Below, piece by piece: positions 1 to 8,218 of a DNA stretch of 64,000 bases. The first letter of the stretch is position 1, and every line of letters begins with the position of its first letter. Both the position numbers and the translations under genes were made by a program. Source of the stretch: Stenotrophomonas sp. Ste86 (GTDB lineage: Bacteria; Pseudomonadota; Gammaproteobacteria; Xanthomonadales; Xanthomonadaceae). A model generated the notes under the pieces. It worked only from the letters and a program-made list of their open reading frames with translations, was not told the origin of the DNA and did no database searches. The stretch lies in NCBI RefSeq assembly GCF_024519465.1, contig NZ_JALJRW010000001.1, forward strand, positions 240,545 through 304,544, in the 5' to 3' direction.

Positions 1-204
1 GGCCTGGCCCGGCAGCACGGTGAGCGCCGGCCCGGTCTGCATGGTGAATTTTTCAGGCTTGCGGTTGGTGACCGCATCGAACAGCGGCGTATTGAGGAAC
101 ACGTTGCCGGCGATCAGATACAGCGCGTAGAGCGCCAGCAACGAGAACAACGCCAGGCGCCACGGCCGGGGCCAGCGCTGGACGCGCTCGGGAATCAGGG
201 GCAT
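1..204 (-). CDS. Membrane-anchored protein, N-terminal part (runs off the left edge)
   Basis: Only the first 68 codons lie in the window; the gene continues beyond base 1. The visible part starts with a short basic stretch (about residues 7-16), followed by one hydrophobic segment at about residues 17-34 (LALFSLLALYALYLIAG), then an extracytoplasmic start containing TNRKPEKF. This layout resembles AsmA-like or TamB-like envelope proteins, but too little is visible to assign a family. The start is the ATG at 204. The function is not known. Confidence 0.5.
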   Translation of the reverse strand, partial: MPLIPERVQRWPRPWRLALFSLLALYALYLIAGNVFLNTPLFDAVTNRKPEKFTMQTGPALTVLPGQA

Positions 205-284
205 GTAGGTAGGCGCGGGGCAGCAGAATGACCCGTGCACTATCGCCATCGGGCTGGCGCAGTCGCGTGAAGGCCCACTGCGTC

Positions 285-362
285 GGTAGAGGCACGCCAT
301 GCGTGGCTGGCCTCCGTTGCCGCGTCATGAGCGCTGCCAGCCACGCATGGCGTGGCTCTACC
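285..362. repeat. SMAG-type REP inverted dimer
   Basis: The left arm starts GGTAGAGGCACGCCATGCG and the right arm ends with its near-exact reverse complement (CATGGCGTGGCTCTACC), about 28 bases apart. GTAG-headed palindromes of this kind are the SMAG repeats of Stenotrophomonas. The dimer sits between the left-edge gene and the RidA gene. It can fold into a long hairpin in RNA. This copy is a different sequence subtype from the GCCGAC type near 45 kb. Confidence 0.8.
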
Positions 363-409
363 ACCGGGCACCGCCCCAAGCTTCCAGCCGGCGCACGCCC
401 CTACCGGCC

Positions 410-802
410 TCAGTCCGGCAGCTTTGCAATCACCTTGATCTCCACATCGAACCCATACAGCCACGTCACCCCGATTCCGGTCAGGGTCGGGTACGGCGCC
501 TGGCCCCAGTACTCGGGCACGATCGCCCACACCCGCTCGAAGATCCGCTCCGGATCGACCAGGAACACGGTCACATCGACTACGTCCTCGAAGGTACAGC
601 CGGCAGCCCCCAGTACCGCGTTGAGGTTGTCGAACGCACGCCGCACCTGGTCCTCGAGCACCGGCTCGGGCGAGCCGTCCTCGCGGCTGCCGACCTGGCC
701 GGAGACGAACAGGAAGCCATTGGCACGCACCGCCGGCGAATAGCGGTTGCGCTCGTACAGGGCCTGCCGGCCCGGCGGAAAGACCACGTCACGGGTTGCC
801 AT
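410..802 (-). CDS. RidA/YjgF family protein
   Basis: A 130-residue protein with the chorismate-mutase-like fold of the RidA family. The segments FLFVSGQVG (about residues 31-39), AFDNLNAVLGAAG and VVDVTVFLVD are family signatures. RidA proteins are cytosolic trimers, and the archetype hydrolyses reactive enamine/imine intermediates. The region that normally carries the catalytic arginine reads PTLTGIGV here, so the residue expected for imine deaminase activity appears to be missing. This points to one of the poorly characterised Rid subfamilies. It is transcribed divergently from the LysR gene, which may control it. Confidence 0.85.
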   Translation of the reverse strand: MATRDVVFPPGRQALYERNRYSPAVRANGFLFVSGQVGSREDGSPEPVLEDQVRRAFDNLNAVLGAAGCTFEDVVDVTVFLVDPERIFERVWAIVPEYWGQAPYPTLTGIGVTWLYGFDVEIKVIAKLPD

Positions 803-933
803 CGTTTTCTCCCGGGCCGGTGGCCCGTTGTTGTGATGCCACTACGGTAGAGGCCGCGCCGGCCTGGATAAACGCCCCAGACCGACCATCACTATTTGTA
901 GAATCCAAACAATCCCACCCCGTAAGGCGCCCC

Positions 934-1860
934 ATGGACCGCTTCGATGCAATGCAGGCCTTCGTGCGCGTGGTGGAAACCGGCAGCTTCACCAAGGCGG
1001 CCCAGACCCTGCAGCTGAGCCGCACCACCGTCACCCAACTGGTCCAGCAACTGGAGGCGCGGCTGCGGGTGCGCCTGCTCAACCGCACCACCCGCCAGGT
1101 CAACGTCACCGCTGACGGCGCGGCGTACTACGAACGGGTGGTGCGCCTGCTGGCCGACATCGACGATGCCGACACCAGCCTGTCCGGCGCTGCCGCCCTG
1201 CCACGCGGACGCCTGCGCATCGACGTGCCCGCGCCGCTCGCACGCCTGGTGCTGGTCCCCGCCCTGCCCGACTTCCTGGCCCGCTACCCGGACATCCAGC
1301 TCGATCTGGGCGTGAGTGATCGCAACATCGACCTGATCGGTGAGAACGTGGACGCGGTGATCCGCGGCGGCCCGATCACCGATCAGTCGCTGGTCGCCCG
1401 CCGCATCGGCGACCTGCAGGCCGGCATCCACGCGGCACCGGCCTATCTGGACCAGGCGGGTATCCCCGACCACCCGCGCGCCCTGATCGACAGCCACCAC
1501 CGCATCGTCGGCTACCTGCGCTCGCGCAACGGCAAGGTGCTTCCCTACACGATGCAGCGTGGCGAAGAACGCATCACCGTGCAGGGCCGCCACCGGCTGG
1601 CACTGGACGACGGCAACGCCTATCTCGCCGCCGGTGTGGCCGGGTTGGGCCTGCTATGGCTGCCTACCTACATGGCCGCCCCGCACGTGGCCAATGGCGA
1701 ACTGGTGCGCGTGTTCGCGGACTGGCACCTCGAGCCGATGCCGCTGTATGTTGCGTTTCCGCCGAACCGGCATGTCAGCGTCAAACTGCGGGTGTTCATC
1801 GACTGGGTGGCCGGGTTGATGGCCACGCAGGCGCCGGTCGACACCCTGCCCCAGCGCTGA
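934..1860 (+). CDS. LysR-family transcriptional regulator
   Basis: A 308-residue LysR-type regulator. The winged helix-turn-helix occupies about residues 1-60 (FVRVVETGSFTKAAQTL, then LSRTTVTQLVQQLEARL), and the effector-binding domain covers about 90-295. I chose the ATG at 934 because the family N-terminus MDRFDAMQAF begins there; a longer in-frame extension has no family homology. It belongs to the common group of proteobacterial LysR proteins with a DRNIDLIGENVDAVIR core. It is divergent from the RidA gene with a 131-bp shared intergenic region, so control of that gene is plausible. The ligand is unknown. Confidence 0.92.
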   Translation: MDRFDAMQAFVRVVETGSFTKAAQTLQLSRTTVTQLVQQLEARLRVRLLNRTTRQVNVTADGAAYYERVVRLLADIDDADTSLSGAAALPRGRLRIDVPAPLARLVLVPALPDFLARYPDIQLDLGVSDRNIDLIGENVDAVIRGGPITDQSLVARRIGDLQAGIHAAPAYLDQAGIPDHPRALIDSHHRIVGYLRSRNGKVLPYTMQRGEERITVQGRHRLALDDGNAYLAAGVAGLGLLWLPTYMAAPHVANGELVRVFADWHLEPMPLYVAFPPNRHVSVKLRVFIDWVAGLMATQAPVDTLPQR

Positions 1861-1893
1861 GCGCTTACGCCGACAGCCCCACCAGGAAACCCC

Positions 1894-2265
1894 ATGCACC
1901 ACCGCTGCTGCATCGCACTGTTTGCCGGCCTCGTCCTGGGCAGCACGGCACTGGCCCAGACCCCGGAACCGAGCCGGGACCCGCTGCTGACCGCATTGCT
2001 CGACTGCCATTTCGCCTACGCCCAGCAGCATTCCCGCAGCAGCGCCAGCGCCACCGAGATCGCCCTTGCCGCGGCATCGCACTGCGAACCGGCGCTGCAG
2101 GCGGCGGGGCTGGACACCTACCAACGTGCGCTTGCCGCTGGCCTTCCCGCCGACAGCGCCGAGGCGTCGCGGTTGAAGATGCTGGATGAACTGCGCGCGA
2201 TGCTGCCCGGCTTCACCGTGGACAAGGTGATCGGGTTCCGTTCCGCCGCCGACGCCGACCAGTGA
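1894..2265 (+). CDS. Small secreted hypothetical protein
   Basis: A 123-residue protein with a signal peptide (MHHRCCIALFAGLVLGSTALA, probable cut near residue 21-22). The mature part is mostly helical and has two cysteines, in LLDCHFAY and ASHCEPAL. AGGA lies 7 bases before the ATG. It follows the LysR gene by 33 bases on the same strand and could be cotranscribed. I do not recognise a family; the likely location is the periplasm. Confidence 0.6.
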   Translation: MHHRCCIALFAGLVLGSTALAQTPEPSRDPLLTALLDCHFAYAQQHSRSSASATEIALAAASHCEPALQAAGLDTYQRALAAGLPADSAEASRLKMLDELRAMLPGFTVDKVIGFRSAADADQ

Positions 2266-2291
2266 ATCCACGCACGTGATGCACGCATCGG

Positions 2292-2636
2292 TCAGCGCAC
2301 CGCGTCCGCATCGACGACGGCCGCACGCGCCTTGACCCACAACCCGAACACCTGCATCACCTCCACCACCGGCTGCAACCGCCGCCCGTCCTCGGTCAGC
2401 GCGTATTCCACCTTGACCGGCACCGTCGGATACACGGTACGGCTGACCAGCCCGGCCGCTTCAAGTGCACGCAGGTCCAGGGTCAGCATGCGCTGGGAAA
2501 TGGCGGGAATGTCGCGGCGCAGATCGTTGAAGCGCTTCGGCCCATCGAGCAGGTAAGAGGCGATCAGCAGCCGCCAGCGCCCGCCGAGCAGGCGCATGGC
2601 TTCTTCCACCGAGCAGCCGGAGACGGTGTCTTTCAT
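2292..2636 (-). CDS. HxlR-family transcriptional regulator
   Basis: A 114-residue winged-helix repressor of the HxlR/MarR-like group. It has the family N-terminus with a conserved cysteine (GCSVEEAMRLLGGRW, about residues 7-21), the recognition region ISQRMLTLDLRALEAAGLV (about 46-64) and the wing TVPVKVEYALTEDGR. The cysteine often acts as a redox or electrophile sensor in this family. The gene is divergent from a glutathione S-transferase gene, which suggests that it controls a detoxification response to an electrophile. Confidence 0.92.
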   Translation of the reverse strand: MKDTVSGCSVEEAMRLLGGRWRLLIASYLLDGPKRFNDLRRDIPAISQRMLTLDLRALEAAGLVSRTVYPTVPVKVEYALTEDGRRLQPVVEVMQVFGLWVKARAAVVDADAVR

Positions 2637-2656
2637 CGAAGGGTCCAGAAGGCGGG

Positions 2657-2675
2657 AGGTAACAATTATGTACCT
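2657..2675. promoter_or_regulatory. Candidate operator between HxlR and GST genes
   Basis: An inverted repeat AGGTA-N9-TACCT with an AT-rich centre (ACAATTATG) lies 20 bases upstream of the HxlR gene start, in the shared region with the divergent GST gene. HxlR proteins typically bind short dyads in such divergent regions. The assignment is by position and symmetry only. Confidence 0.35.
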
Positions 2676-2773
2676 ACACCACAGGATAGTGCCTTCTTCC
2701 GTTTTTATACCGCGCTCCTAGAATGCGGCAGGACGCCTCACGCAGAGGCCCCCTCCCCGTCCTGGATACCGCA

Positions 2774-3418
2774 ATGAAGCTCTATTACCTGCCCGCCGCC
2801 TGCTCGCTCGCCGCACACATCGTGCTCAACGAACTCGGCATCGCCGCCACGCTGGTCAAGGTCGATCACCGCACCCATCGCACCGCCGACGGCGATGACT
2901 ACCTGCGGGTCAATCCACTTGGCTACGTGCCGGCGCTGGAACTGGACGACGGCAGCGTGCTGCGCGAAGGCGCGGCGATCCTGCAGTTCCTCGCCGACCA
3001 GCATCCGGCCAGCGCACTGGCACCAGCGAACGGCACGCTGGCGCGCTACCGCCTGCAGGAATGGCTGAGCTTCCTCGCCACCGAGATCCACAAGGGATTC
3101 ATCCCCCTGCTGTACGCCACCGCCGCCGGCAAGTATGTGGACACCGCACGGCCGAAGCTCGCGCAACGTGTCGCCTGGATCGACGCGCAACTGGCCGAAC
3201 GCGATTACCTCACCGGCGACACCTTCAGCGTCGCCGACGCCTACCTGTTCGCCCTGGTTGGCTGGGGCCAGGCGGCGTGGCTGACCTCGTACTACAAGGC
3301 CGACATCCACTTCGATGCGCTGGCCAATCTGCAGCGCTGGTATCAGCGCGTGCAGGCCCGCCCCTCGGTGCGCACCGCGCTGGAACGCGAGGGCCTGGCC
3401 GCGCCCGACGCGGCGTGA
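2774..3418 (+). CDS. Glutathione S-transferase, beta class (GstA-like)
   Basis: A 214-residue cytosolic GST. The N-terminal thioredoxin-fold domain (1-80) opens MKLYYLPAACSLAAHIVLNE, with the Cys10 typical of bacterial beta-class enzymes. NPLGYVPALELDDG is the glutathione-binding cis-proline loop, and the helical C-terminal domain contains TGDTFSVADAYLF, the N-capping box. The start is the ATG at 2774. It is divergent from the HxlR gene and probably regulated by it. The likely role is conjugation of glutathione to electrophiles. Confidence 0.92.
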   Translation: MKLYYLPAACSLAAHIVLNELGIAATLVKVDHRTHRTADGDDYLRVNPLGYVPALELDDGSVLREGAAILQFLADQHPASALAPANGTLARYRLQEWLSFLATEIHKGFIPLLYATAAGKYVDTARPKLAQRVAWIDAQLAERDYLTGDTFSVADAYLFALVGWGQAAWLTSYYKADIHFDALANLQRWYQRVQARPSVRTALEREGLAAPDAA

Positions 3419-3478
3419 TCCGCGCTCCCCCGGAACCACCGCGCCCCCTCTGATGCAGTGCCCGGACGACCGGTGCGC

Positions 3479-3853
3479 TCAGCGCGACTGCACGGCCACG
3501 GCCACATCGTCGCGCCCACGCGGCAGCGGCGCGATCGCCAGCGTGTCGCCGGTGCACACATCCACCCCGTGATAGACCGCGCGCCGGCCATTGCGGAACT
3601 GCAGCCGCACATCGAACCGGCAACCGGCCTCGCCCAGGCGCACGGTGGCGCTGCCGCCGCCCCCGTCGAGCCTGTCGATCGGTCGGGCGACGTATGCACC
3701 GCTGCCGGCCGGGGCCACCTCCAGCGCGACGACGCTGTCATGGGCGCGGTTGAGGAGGCCGAGGTAACGTGCATCGCCGGCCCGCGCCGGAGCGGTCACC
3801 AACAGCGGAATCAAGCACAGCGAAGCGATCAGGACAGGGCGGATCAGGAACAT
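3479..3853 (-). CDS. Small secreted hypothetical protein
   Basis: A 124-residue protein with a clear signal peptide (MFLIRPVLIASLCLIPLLV up to APARA, residues 1-25). The mature part is predicted to be beta-rich, with two cysteines (GCRF and DVCTG) that could form a disulfide. The ATG at 3853 is preferred to a longer in-frame start because it places the signal peptide at the N-terminus. No family was recognised. It stands alone, convergent with the GST gene. Confidence 0.6.
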   Translation of the reverse strand: MFLIRPVLIASLCLIPLLVTAPARAGDARYLGLLNRAHDSVVALEVAPAGSGAYVARPIDRLDGGGGSATVRLGEAGCRFDVRLQFRNGRRAVYHGVDVCTGDTLAIAPLPRGRDDVAVAVQSR

Positions 3854-4037
3854 GGCGGCATCTCCGTAGCGGTGAAGGACGTCCGTATCAGGCACCGGCC
3901 ATCGCCCGCCGCCAATCGATCCGGGACCAATCGTCGCCACGCGCGGGCCAATCGTAATGGGCCGTCATGGCGCTTCCCGCCCCCTCCCCCCGCGCCTAAG
4001 ATGCCCCTTGCCGCACACCCGCGGCGCAGGACCGACC

Positions 4038-5162
4038 ATGCTCATCCGCCTTGGCAGCACCCAGATCCGCCTGTCCCGCTACATCGCCCTATGGACGCTG
4101 GTGGCGCTGGTGTTCGCCATGCAGAACGCGATCAACGTCGGCATGCCCCGCACCAACTGGCCGTTCTGGGATCTGGCCCGCTGGTCGCTGATCCAGTGGT
4201 ACACCTGGGGCGCCCTGGCACCGACGGTGTTCCGCCTGGCCGAACGTTTCCCGGTGCGCGGCACGCTGCGCTTCCACGGTCTGGGCGCGCAGGTGCTGGC
4301 CAGCCTGTGCGTCACCTTCGCCGCGATGGTGCTGGGCGCGCTGGTCTCCACCCTGTTCGAACCCAGCGGGTTCGCCGAGCAGCTCGGGTATTTCCTGGAA
4401 CAGCACTTCGCCATTGGCCTGCTGACCTACTGGACGCTGTTTGCGATCCAGCAGGCGCTGCATTTCCACGCCGAGAAGGCCCAGCGCGAACTGGAAGCCA
4501 GCCAGCTGGCCACCGAGCTGGCGCAGTCGCGTCTGCTCGCGTTGAAGTCGCAGCTGCAGCCGCATTTCCTGTTCAACACGCTGCACGCGATCATTACCCT
4601 GCTCGACGAGGACAAGCTGTCGGCCGAAGACATGCTGCTGCGCCTGAGTGAGCTGCTGCGTGCGTTCCTGGAGGACTACGACGGCCAGGAAATCAGCCTG
4701 CGCCAGGAGCTGGACCTGATCGAACTCTACCTGGGCATCCAGCGCGTGCGCTTCAAGGACCGCCTCACCACCCGCACCTACATCGCCCCGGACACGCTGG
4801 AGTGCGCCGTACCGAGCCTGATCCTGCAGCCGCTGGTGGAGAACGCCCTGCGCCATGGCATTGGCCAACGCGTGGGCAGCGACACCATCGAGATCGAGGC
4901 GCGGCGTGACGGCGACGCGCTGTGCATCGAAGTGCGCAACCGCAACAGCACCCTCTCCGCCGAGCCGACCGCCTCGGCCGGCCATGGCATCGGCATGTCC
5001 AACACGCGATTGCGCCTGCAGGAACTCTACGGCGATGCCGCCGAGGTGCGCCTGGACATGATGTGGCCCGAAGGCGTGGTGTGCCGCATCCGCGTGCCGT
5101 TCCGTGTGCTGGAAAGCGCCGAGGATGCACCCGAATTCAACCCCGGCCTGTCGCCGGCATGA
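4038..5162 (+). CDS. LytS/AlgZ-type sensor histidine kinase
   Basis: A 374-residue inner-membrane kinase. About four transmembrane segments occupy residues 15-150. They are followed by the His_kinase domain with the motif LKSQLQPHFLFNTLHAI (the phosphoacceptor His is in QPHFLFN) and an ATPase domain with the N-box LVENALRHGI and the G-box GHGIGMSNTRLRLQ. The ATG at 4038 removes an unrelated upstream extension. The stop overlaps the start of the LytTR response regulator gene by 4 bases (ATGA), so the two form a coupled two-component system like AlgZ/AlgR. The signal is not evident. Confidence 0.93.
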   Translation: MLIRLGSTQIRLSRYIALWTLVALVFAMQNAINVGMPRTNWPFWDLARWSLIQWYTWGALAPTVFRLAERFPVRGTLRFHGLGAQVLASLCVTFAAMVLGALVSTLFEPSGFAEQLGYFLEQHFAIGLLTYWTLFAIQQALHFHAEKAQRELEASQLATELAQSRLLALKSQLQPHFLFNTLHAIITLLDEDKLSAEDMLLRLSELLRAFLEDYDGQEISLRQELDLIELYLGIQRVRFKDRLTTRTYIAPDTLECAVPSLILQPLVENALRHGIGQRVGSDTIEIEARRDGDALCIEVRNRNSTLSAEPTASAGHGIGMSNTRLRLQELYGDAAEVRLDMMWPEGVVCRIRVPFRVLESAEDAPEFNPGLSPA

Positions 5163-5944
5163 CCCTCACCGCGCTGGTGGTGGATGACGAGCCGATCGCG
5201 CGCCACGCGATCGTGCGCCTGCTGCGCGACGATGCCGATATCGAGATCGTCGGCGAGTGCGGCGATGGCGTCTCGGCGGTGGCCGCGATCCGCAATCAAT
5301 CCCCGGACCTGGTGTTCCTGGACATCCAGATGCCGGCCATCAACGGCATGGACGTGGTCGCCACCATCGGTGCCGAGCGCATGCCCGCCACCGTGTTCGT
5401 CACCGCGTACGAGCAGTACGCGGTCAAGGCCTTCGAGGCCAACGCCATCGATTACCTGGTCAAGCCGTTCAGCCGCGAGCGCTTCGCCGCCACCCTGCAG
5501 CGTGCAAAGCACCGGCTGTCGGCCGCCAGTGGCGTCGGCGCGCAGGCCTCGGTGCAGATCCTGCAGGCACTGGATGCGCTGCGCCAGCGCGAGGACTACC
5601 TGCAACGCATTCCGGTGCGGGTGGACGAGCACGTGGTGCTGATCGCGGTGGACGACATCGTCTGGATCAAGGCCGCGCGCAACATCGTGGAAATCCACCT
5701 GGTCGACCGCGTGCACGAGCTGCGCGAAACCATGGCGACGTTGGCCGCGCGGCTGGACCCGCGCCATTTCGCCCGGGTGCACCGCTCGGCGATCGTCAAC
5801 GTGCGTCGGGTCAAGGCCATCCATCCCTGGTTCAACGGCCACCACGTGGTCACCATGGATACCGGCCAACAGCTGCGCATGAGCCGCTACCAGAACGAGG
5901 CCTTCCTCAAGCTGGTGTCCACGCGCAGCGGCGACATCGGCTAG
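5159..5944 (+). CDS. LytTR-family response regulator (AlgR-like)
   Basis: A 261-residue regulator. The receiver domain (1-120) has the acidic pair DD at 9-10, the phosphoacceptor Asp55 in VFLDIQMPAI, and a conserved Lys in YLVKPF. The LytTR DNA-binding domain spans about residues 155-255 (VDDIVWIKAARNIVEIHL, HFARVHRSAIVNVRRVKAI). It is coupled by an ATGA overlap to the LytS-type kinase upstream. LytTR proteins bind direct repeats near promoters; the targets here are unknown. Confidence 0.94.
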   Translation: MTLTALVVDDEPIARHAIVRLLRDDADIEIVGECGDGVSAVAAIRNQSPDLVFLDIQMPAINGMDVVATIGAERMPATVFVTAYEQYAVKAFEANAIDYLVKPFSRERFAATLQRAKHRLSAASGVGAQASVQILQALDALRQREDYLQRIPVRVDEHVVLIAVDDIVWIKAARNIVEIHLVDRVHELRETMATLAARLDPRHFARVHRSAIVNVRRVKAIHPWFNGHHVVTMDTGQQLRMSRYQNEAFLKLVSTRSGDIG

Positions 5945-5972
5945 CGCCGGGTTGTGCCCGACCGGGTCGCCA

Positions 5973-6740
5973 TCAGCGTCCCGTCTGCTCACCCGCACGC
6001 AGCGTCAACACCTCCACCCCATCGGCAGTGACCAGCACCGTATGCTCGGCCTGCGCGGACAGCTTGCCGTCGCGCGTGGTCACCGTCCAGCCGTCCTCGC
6101 TCATGTCGATGGCCGCGCGGCCCTGGTTGATCATCGGCTCGATGGTGAAGGTCATGCCTTCCTCCAGTTCCAGCCCATCGCCGCGGCGACCGTAATGCAG
6201 CACCTGCGGCTCTTCGTGCATTTCCCGGCCGATGCCGTGCCCGCAGAACTCCTTGACCACGCTGTAGCCGTGCGCCTTGGCATGCTGCTGGATCGCAAAG
6301 CCGATATCGCCCAGCGTCGCGCCCGGACGCACCACGCCGATGCCTTTCCACATCGCCTCGCGGGTGACCCGCACCAGCCGCTTGGCCGCGTAGTCCACCT
6401 CGCCGATCAGGTAGGTCTTGCTGGCGTCGGCGATGTAGCCGTCCTTCTCCAGCGTGATGTCCAGGTTGACGATGCTGCCGCTGCGCAGGACGTCATCGGC
6501 CGACGGCACGCCGTGGCAGACCACCCGGTCGATGGAGCTGTTCAACACGTAGGCGAAACCATACTGGCCCTTGCTGGCCGGCCGCGCGTGCAGCTGATCG
6601 ACGATGAAGCGTTCCACCCAGTCGTTGACCTGCAGCGTGCTCATGCCTTCCAGCGGCAGCGTATCCAACGCCTCGAACACCTGTGCCAGCAGACGCCCGG
6701 ATGCGCGCATCAACGCCTGCTCTTCAGCGGTCTTGATCAT
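5973..6740 (-). CDS. map: Type I methionine aminopeptidase
   Basis: A 255-residue enzyme that removes the initiator methionine from nascent proteins. All dinuclear-metal ligands are present: Asp94 (NLDITL), Asp105 (YIADASK), His168 (FCGHGIG), Glu201 (TIEP) and Glu232 (AEHTV), plus His76 in the VCHGVP loop. The ATG at 6740 overlaps the TGA of the upstream ParD-like gene by 4 bases, so translation is probably coupled. The usual housekeeping map gene lies near rpsB in this group, so this may be a paralogue. The coupling to a ParD-like protein is unusual for a housekeeping enzyme. Confidence 0.93.
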   Translation of the reverse strand: MIKTAEEQALMRASGRLLAQVFEALDTLPLEGMSTLQVNDWVERFIVDQLHARPASKGQYGFAYVLNSSIDRVVCHGVPSADDVLRSGSIVNLDITLEKDGYIADASKTYLIGEVDYAAKRLVRVTREAMWKGIGVVRPGATLGDIGFAIQQHAKAHGYSVVKEFCGHGIGREMHEEPQVLHYGRRGDGLELEEGMTFTIEPMINQGRAAIDMSEDGWTVTTRDGKLSAQAEHTVLVTADGVEVLTLRAGEQTGR

Positions 6741-6949
6741 GCTTCGGCCACCCGCAACGCACCCGGCTCGACCCCGGCCGCGCGCAGCTCGCGGCCGACG
6801 ATCTCCTGGTAACTCATCCCGGGATTCATCTCGCACAGCATCCCGATCTTGATCCAGAAGCCGGCCTGGGCATTGATCGAGCGGCCGGACACACCACTGG
6901 CGCGGCGCAGGTTGTCGTGCAGTTCGTCGTCGATGTTGACGATGCCCAT
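6737..6949 (-). CDS. ParD-like antitoxin-family protein
   Basis: A 70-residue protein beginning MGIVNIDDELHDNLRRASG, a ribbon-helix-helix start. It continues with GRSINAQAGFWIKIGMLCEM and ends in a short helical tail. This matches the ParD-like family that is named as an antitoxin by homology. No RelE/ParE-type toxin follows; the next gene, overlapping by 4 bases, is a methionine aminopeptidase. DNA binding and autoregulation are plausible, because three 11-bp repeats lie just upstream. Confidence 0.75.
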   Translation of the reverse strand: MGIVNIDDELHDNLRRASGVSGRSINAQAGFWIKIGMLCEMNPGMSYQEIVGRELRAAGVEPGALRVAEA

Positions 6950-6961
6950 GGGGATGCCCTG

Positions 6962-6994
6962 GATACGAAGAATATACGCATCATATACGCTTCA
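6962..6994 (-). promoter_or_regulatory. Three 11-bp direct repeats upstream of the ParD-like gene
   Basis: On the plus strand the units read GATACGAAGAA, TATACGCATCA and TATACGCTTCA, followed by a degenerate TATATTC. They are AT-rich against a GC-rich background and lie 13-45 bases before the ATG of the ParD-like gene. The 11-bp spacing places each unit on the same DNA face, as expected for cooperative binding by a ribbon-helix-helix repressor. The assignment as operator is an inference. Confidence 0.45.
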
Positions 6995-7018
6995 TATATT
7001 CACTGCCAACATTGTTGC

Positions 7019-7450
7019 TTACGCGGTGTACGCCGTCGCCTCGATCTCGAACAGCATCCCGTCCAGTGCCAGTCGCGGTACCGGGATCAACGTACAGGTC
7101 GGGGCACGCCCCAATGGCCAGCGCCGACCGATCTGATCGGACAGGATGCCCAAACGGTCCTGATCGTGATCAACCACCAGCACCGTGAGCTTGGCCACGT
7201 CGGCCAAGCTGGCCCCGGCCGACGCCAGCGCCAGGCTCAGGTTGTCCAGCGCCTGGGCGACCTGCGCCTCGAAGCGGGGCGACAACGCGCCATCGGCGGT
7301 CTCCCCGCCCTGCCCGGCGATATGGATCACGCGGGCCGGCAGGCGCACCACCGCCACATGCGAATAGCCATTCGCGCTCGGGTCGTAAAGGCCGGATGGA
7401 TTGATGAAGCCGAACAGGCCGGCGGGCGCGACAGGGGTATCGATCAACAT
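7019..7450 (-). CDS. RidA family protein, second type
   Basis: A 143-residue RidA-like protein with ARVIHIAGQGGETADG (about residues 39-54), QVAQALDNLSLALASAGAS and KLTVLVVDHDQDR. The catalytic-arginine position reads PTCTLIPVPRLALDG, so the deaminase arginine is absent. It is only distantly related to the RidA protein at 410-802. It lies 69 bases upstream of the ParD-like/map unit on the same strand. The substrate is unknown. Confidence 0.85.
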   Translation of the reverse strand: MLIDTPVAPAGLFGFINPSGLYDPSANGYSHVAVVRLPARVIHIAGQGGETADGALSPRFEAQVAQALDNLSLALASAGASLADVAKLTVLVVDHDQDRLGILSDQIGRRWPLGRAPTCTLIPVPRLALDGMLFEIEATAYTA

Positions 7451-7627
7451 GGGGGAAGACTTGGTCAGGGAGTGAGTTCGCAGTCTCGTGCCTCAACCTC
7501 GGTTGAGGTCAACGCAGCGCATTGCAACGCTGCGGTGCAGTCATGGATGATTCGAGCACTCCCGGCCATCCGCGCGGGTCGTACGCCCGCCAAAGCACGT
7601 TCACGAAGAACCCCACGGGAGCTCAGG

Positions 7628-8203
7628 ATGAGAATTGTCTGGACTGCACTGCTGTTGCTGGTCGCCCTGCCCTGCCTGGCCGGGCCGCAAAACCTCAAGG
7701 AAAGCGCCACGCTCAAGCCCGACGAAGGGCTGCTGATCACCACCAGCCACTGCCCGGATAACACCTTCGGCATGCAGTTGTACGCGCCTGGCACCTCGGC
7801 CAAGGGGCTGATCGGCCCGTACCGTTTCAAGGGTGTGATCGTCTGCAACGAGCCCACCACCTCGCTGCGGATCAAGGCCGGGCGCTATTACATCGGACTG
7901 CTGTTCTACCGGCAGGGTCAGACCTTGGCCCTGGACGAGGCCGATGCCCCACACATCACGATCGAGGCCGGCAAGGCCACCTACATTGGCGATGTGTACG
8001 TCGTGACGGGCGAGCCGAACCAGCAGGATGCCCGCCGGGTGACGGCGCACGACTTGGCGTTCACCGACCGTCGGGATGACGCCCACGCCGTGTTGGAGCG
8101 AGACTACCCCTGGCTGCTGCCGCGCTACCCGTTCGTGGTGTCACTGCCGCAGAACGCAACGATCATCTCGACGTCCAGTGAGGGCCAGAGGTCCCCGCCT
8201 TGA
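7628..8203 (+). CDS. Secreted protein, possibly DUF2846-like
   Basis: A 191-residue exported protein. The signal peptide is MRIVWTALLLLVALPCLAG (cut near residue 18-19), and the mature part looks like a beta-sandwich (ESATLKPDEGLLITTSHC, TSLRIKAGRYYIGLLFY, ITIEAGKATYIGDVYV). The pattern of a G-Y strand after an LRIKAG turn resembles DUF2846 periplasmic proteins, but this is not secure. The ATG at 7628 puts the signal peptide first. It has no operon partner and is convergent with the CDF transporter gene. Confidence 0.65.
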   Translation: MRIVWTALLLLVALPCLAGPQNLKESATLKPDEGLLITTSHCPDNTFGMQLYAPGTSAKGLIGPYRFKGVIVCNEPTTSLRIKAGRYYIGLLFYRQGQTLALDEADAPHITIEAGKATYIGDVYVVTGEPNQQDARRVTAHDLAFTDRRDDAHAVLERDYPWLLPRYPFVVSLPQNATIISTSSEGQRSPP

Positions 8204-8218
8204 GCGCTGCGCGCCGAA

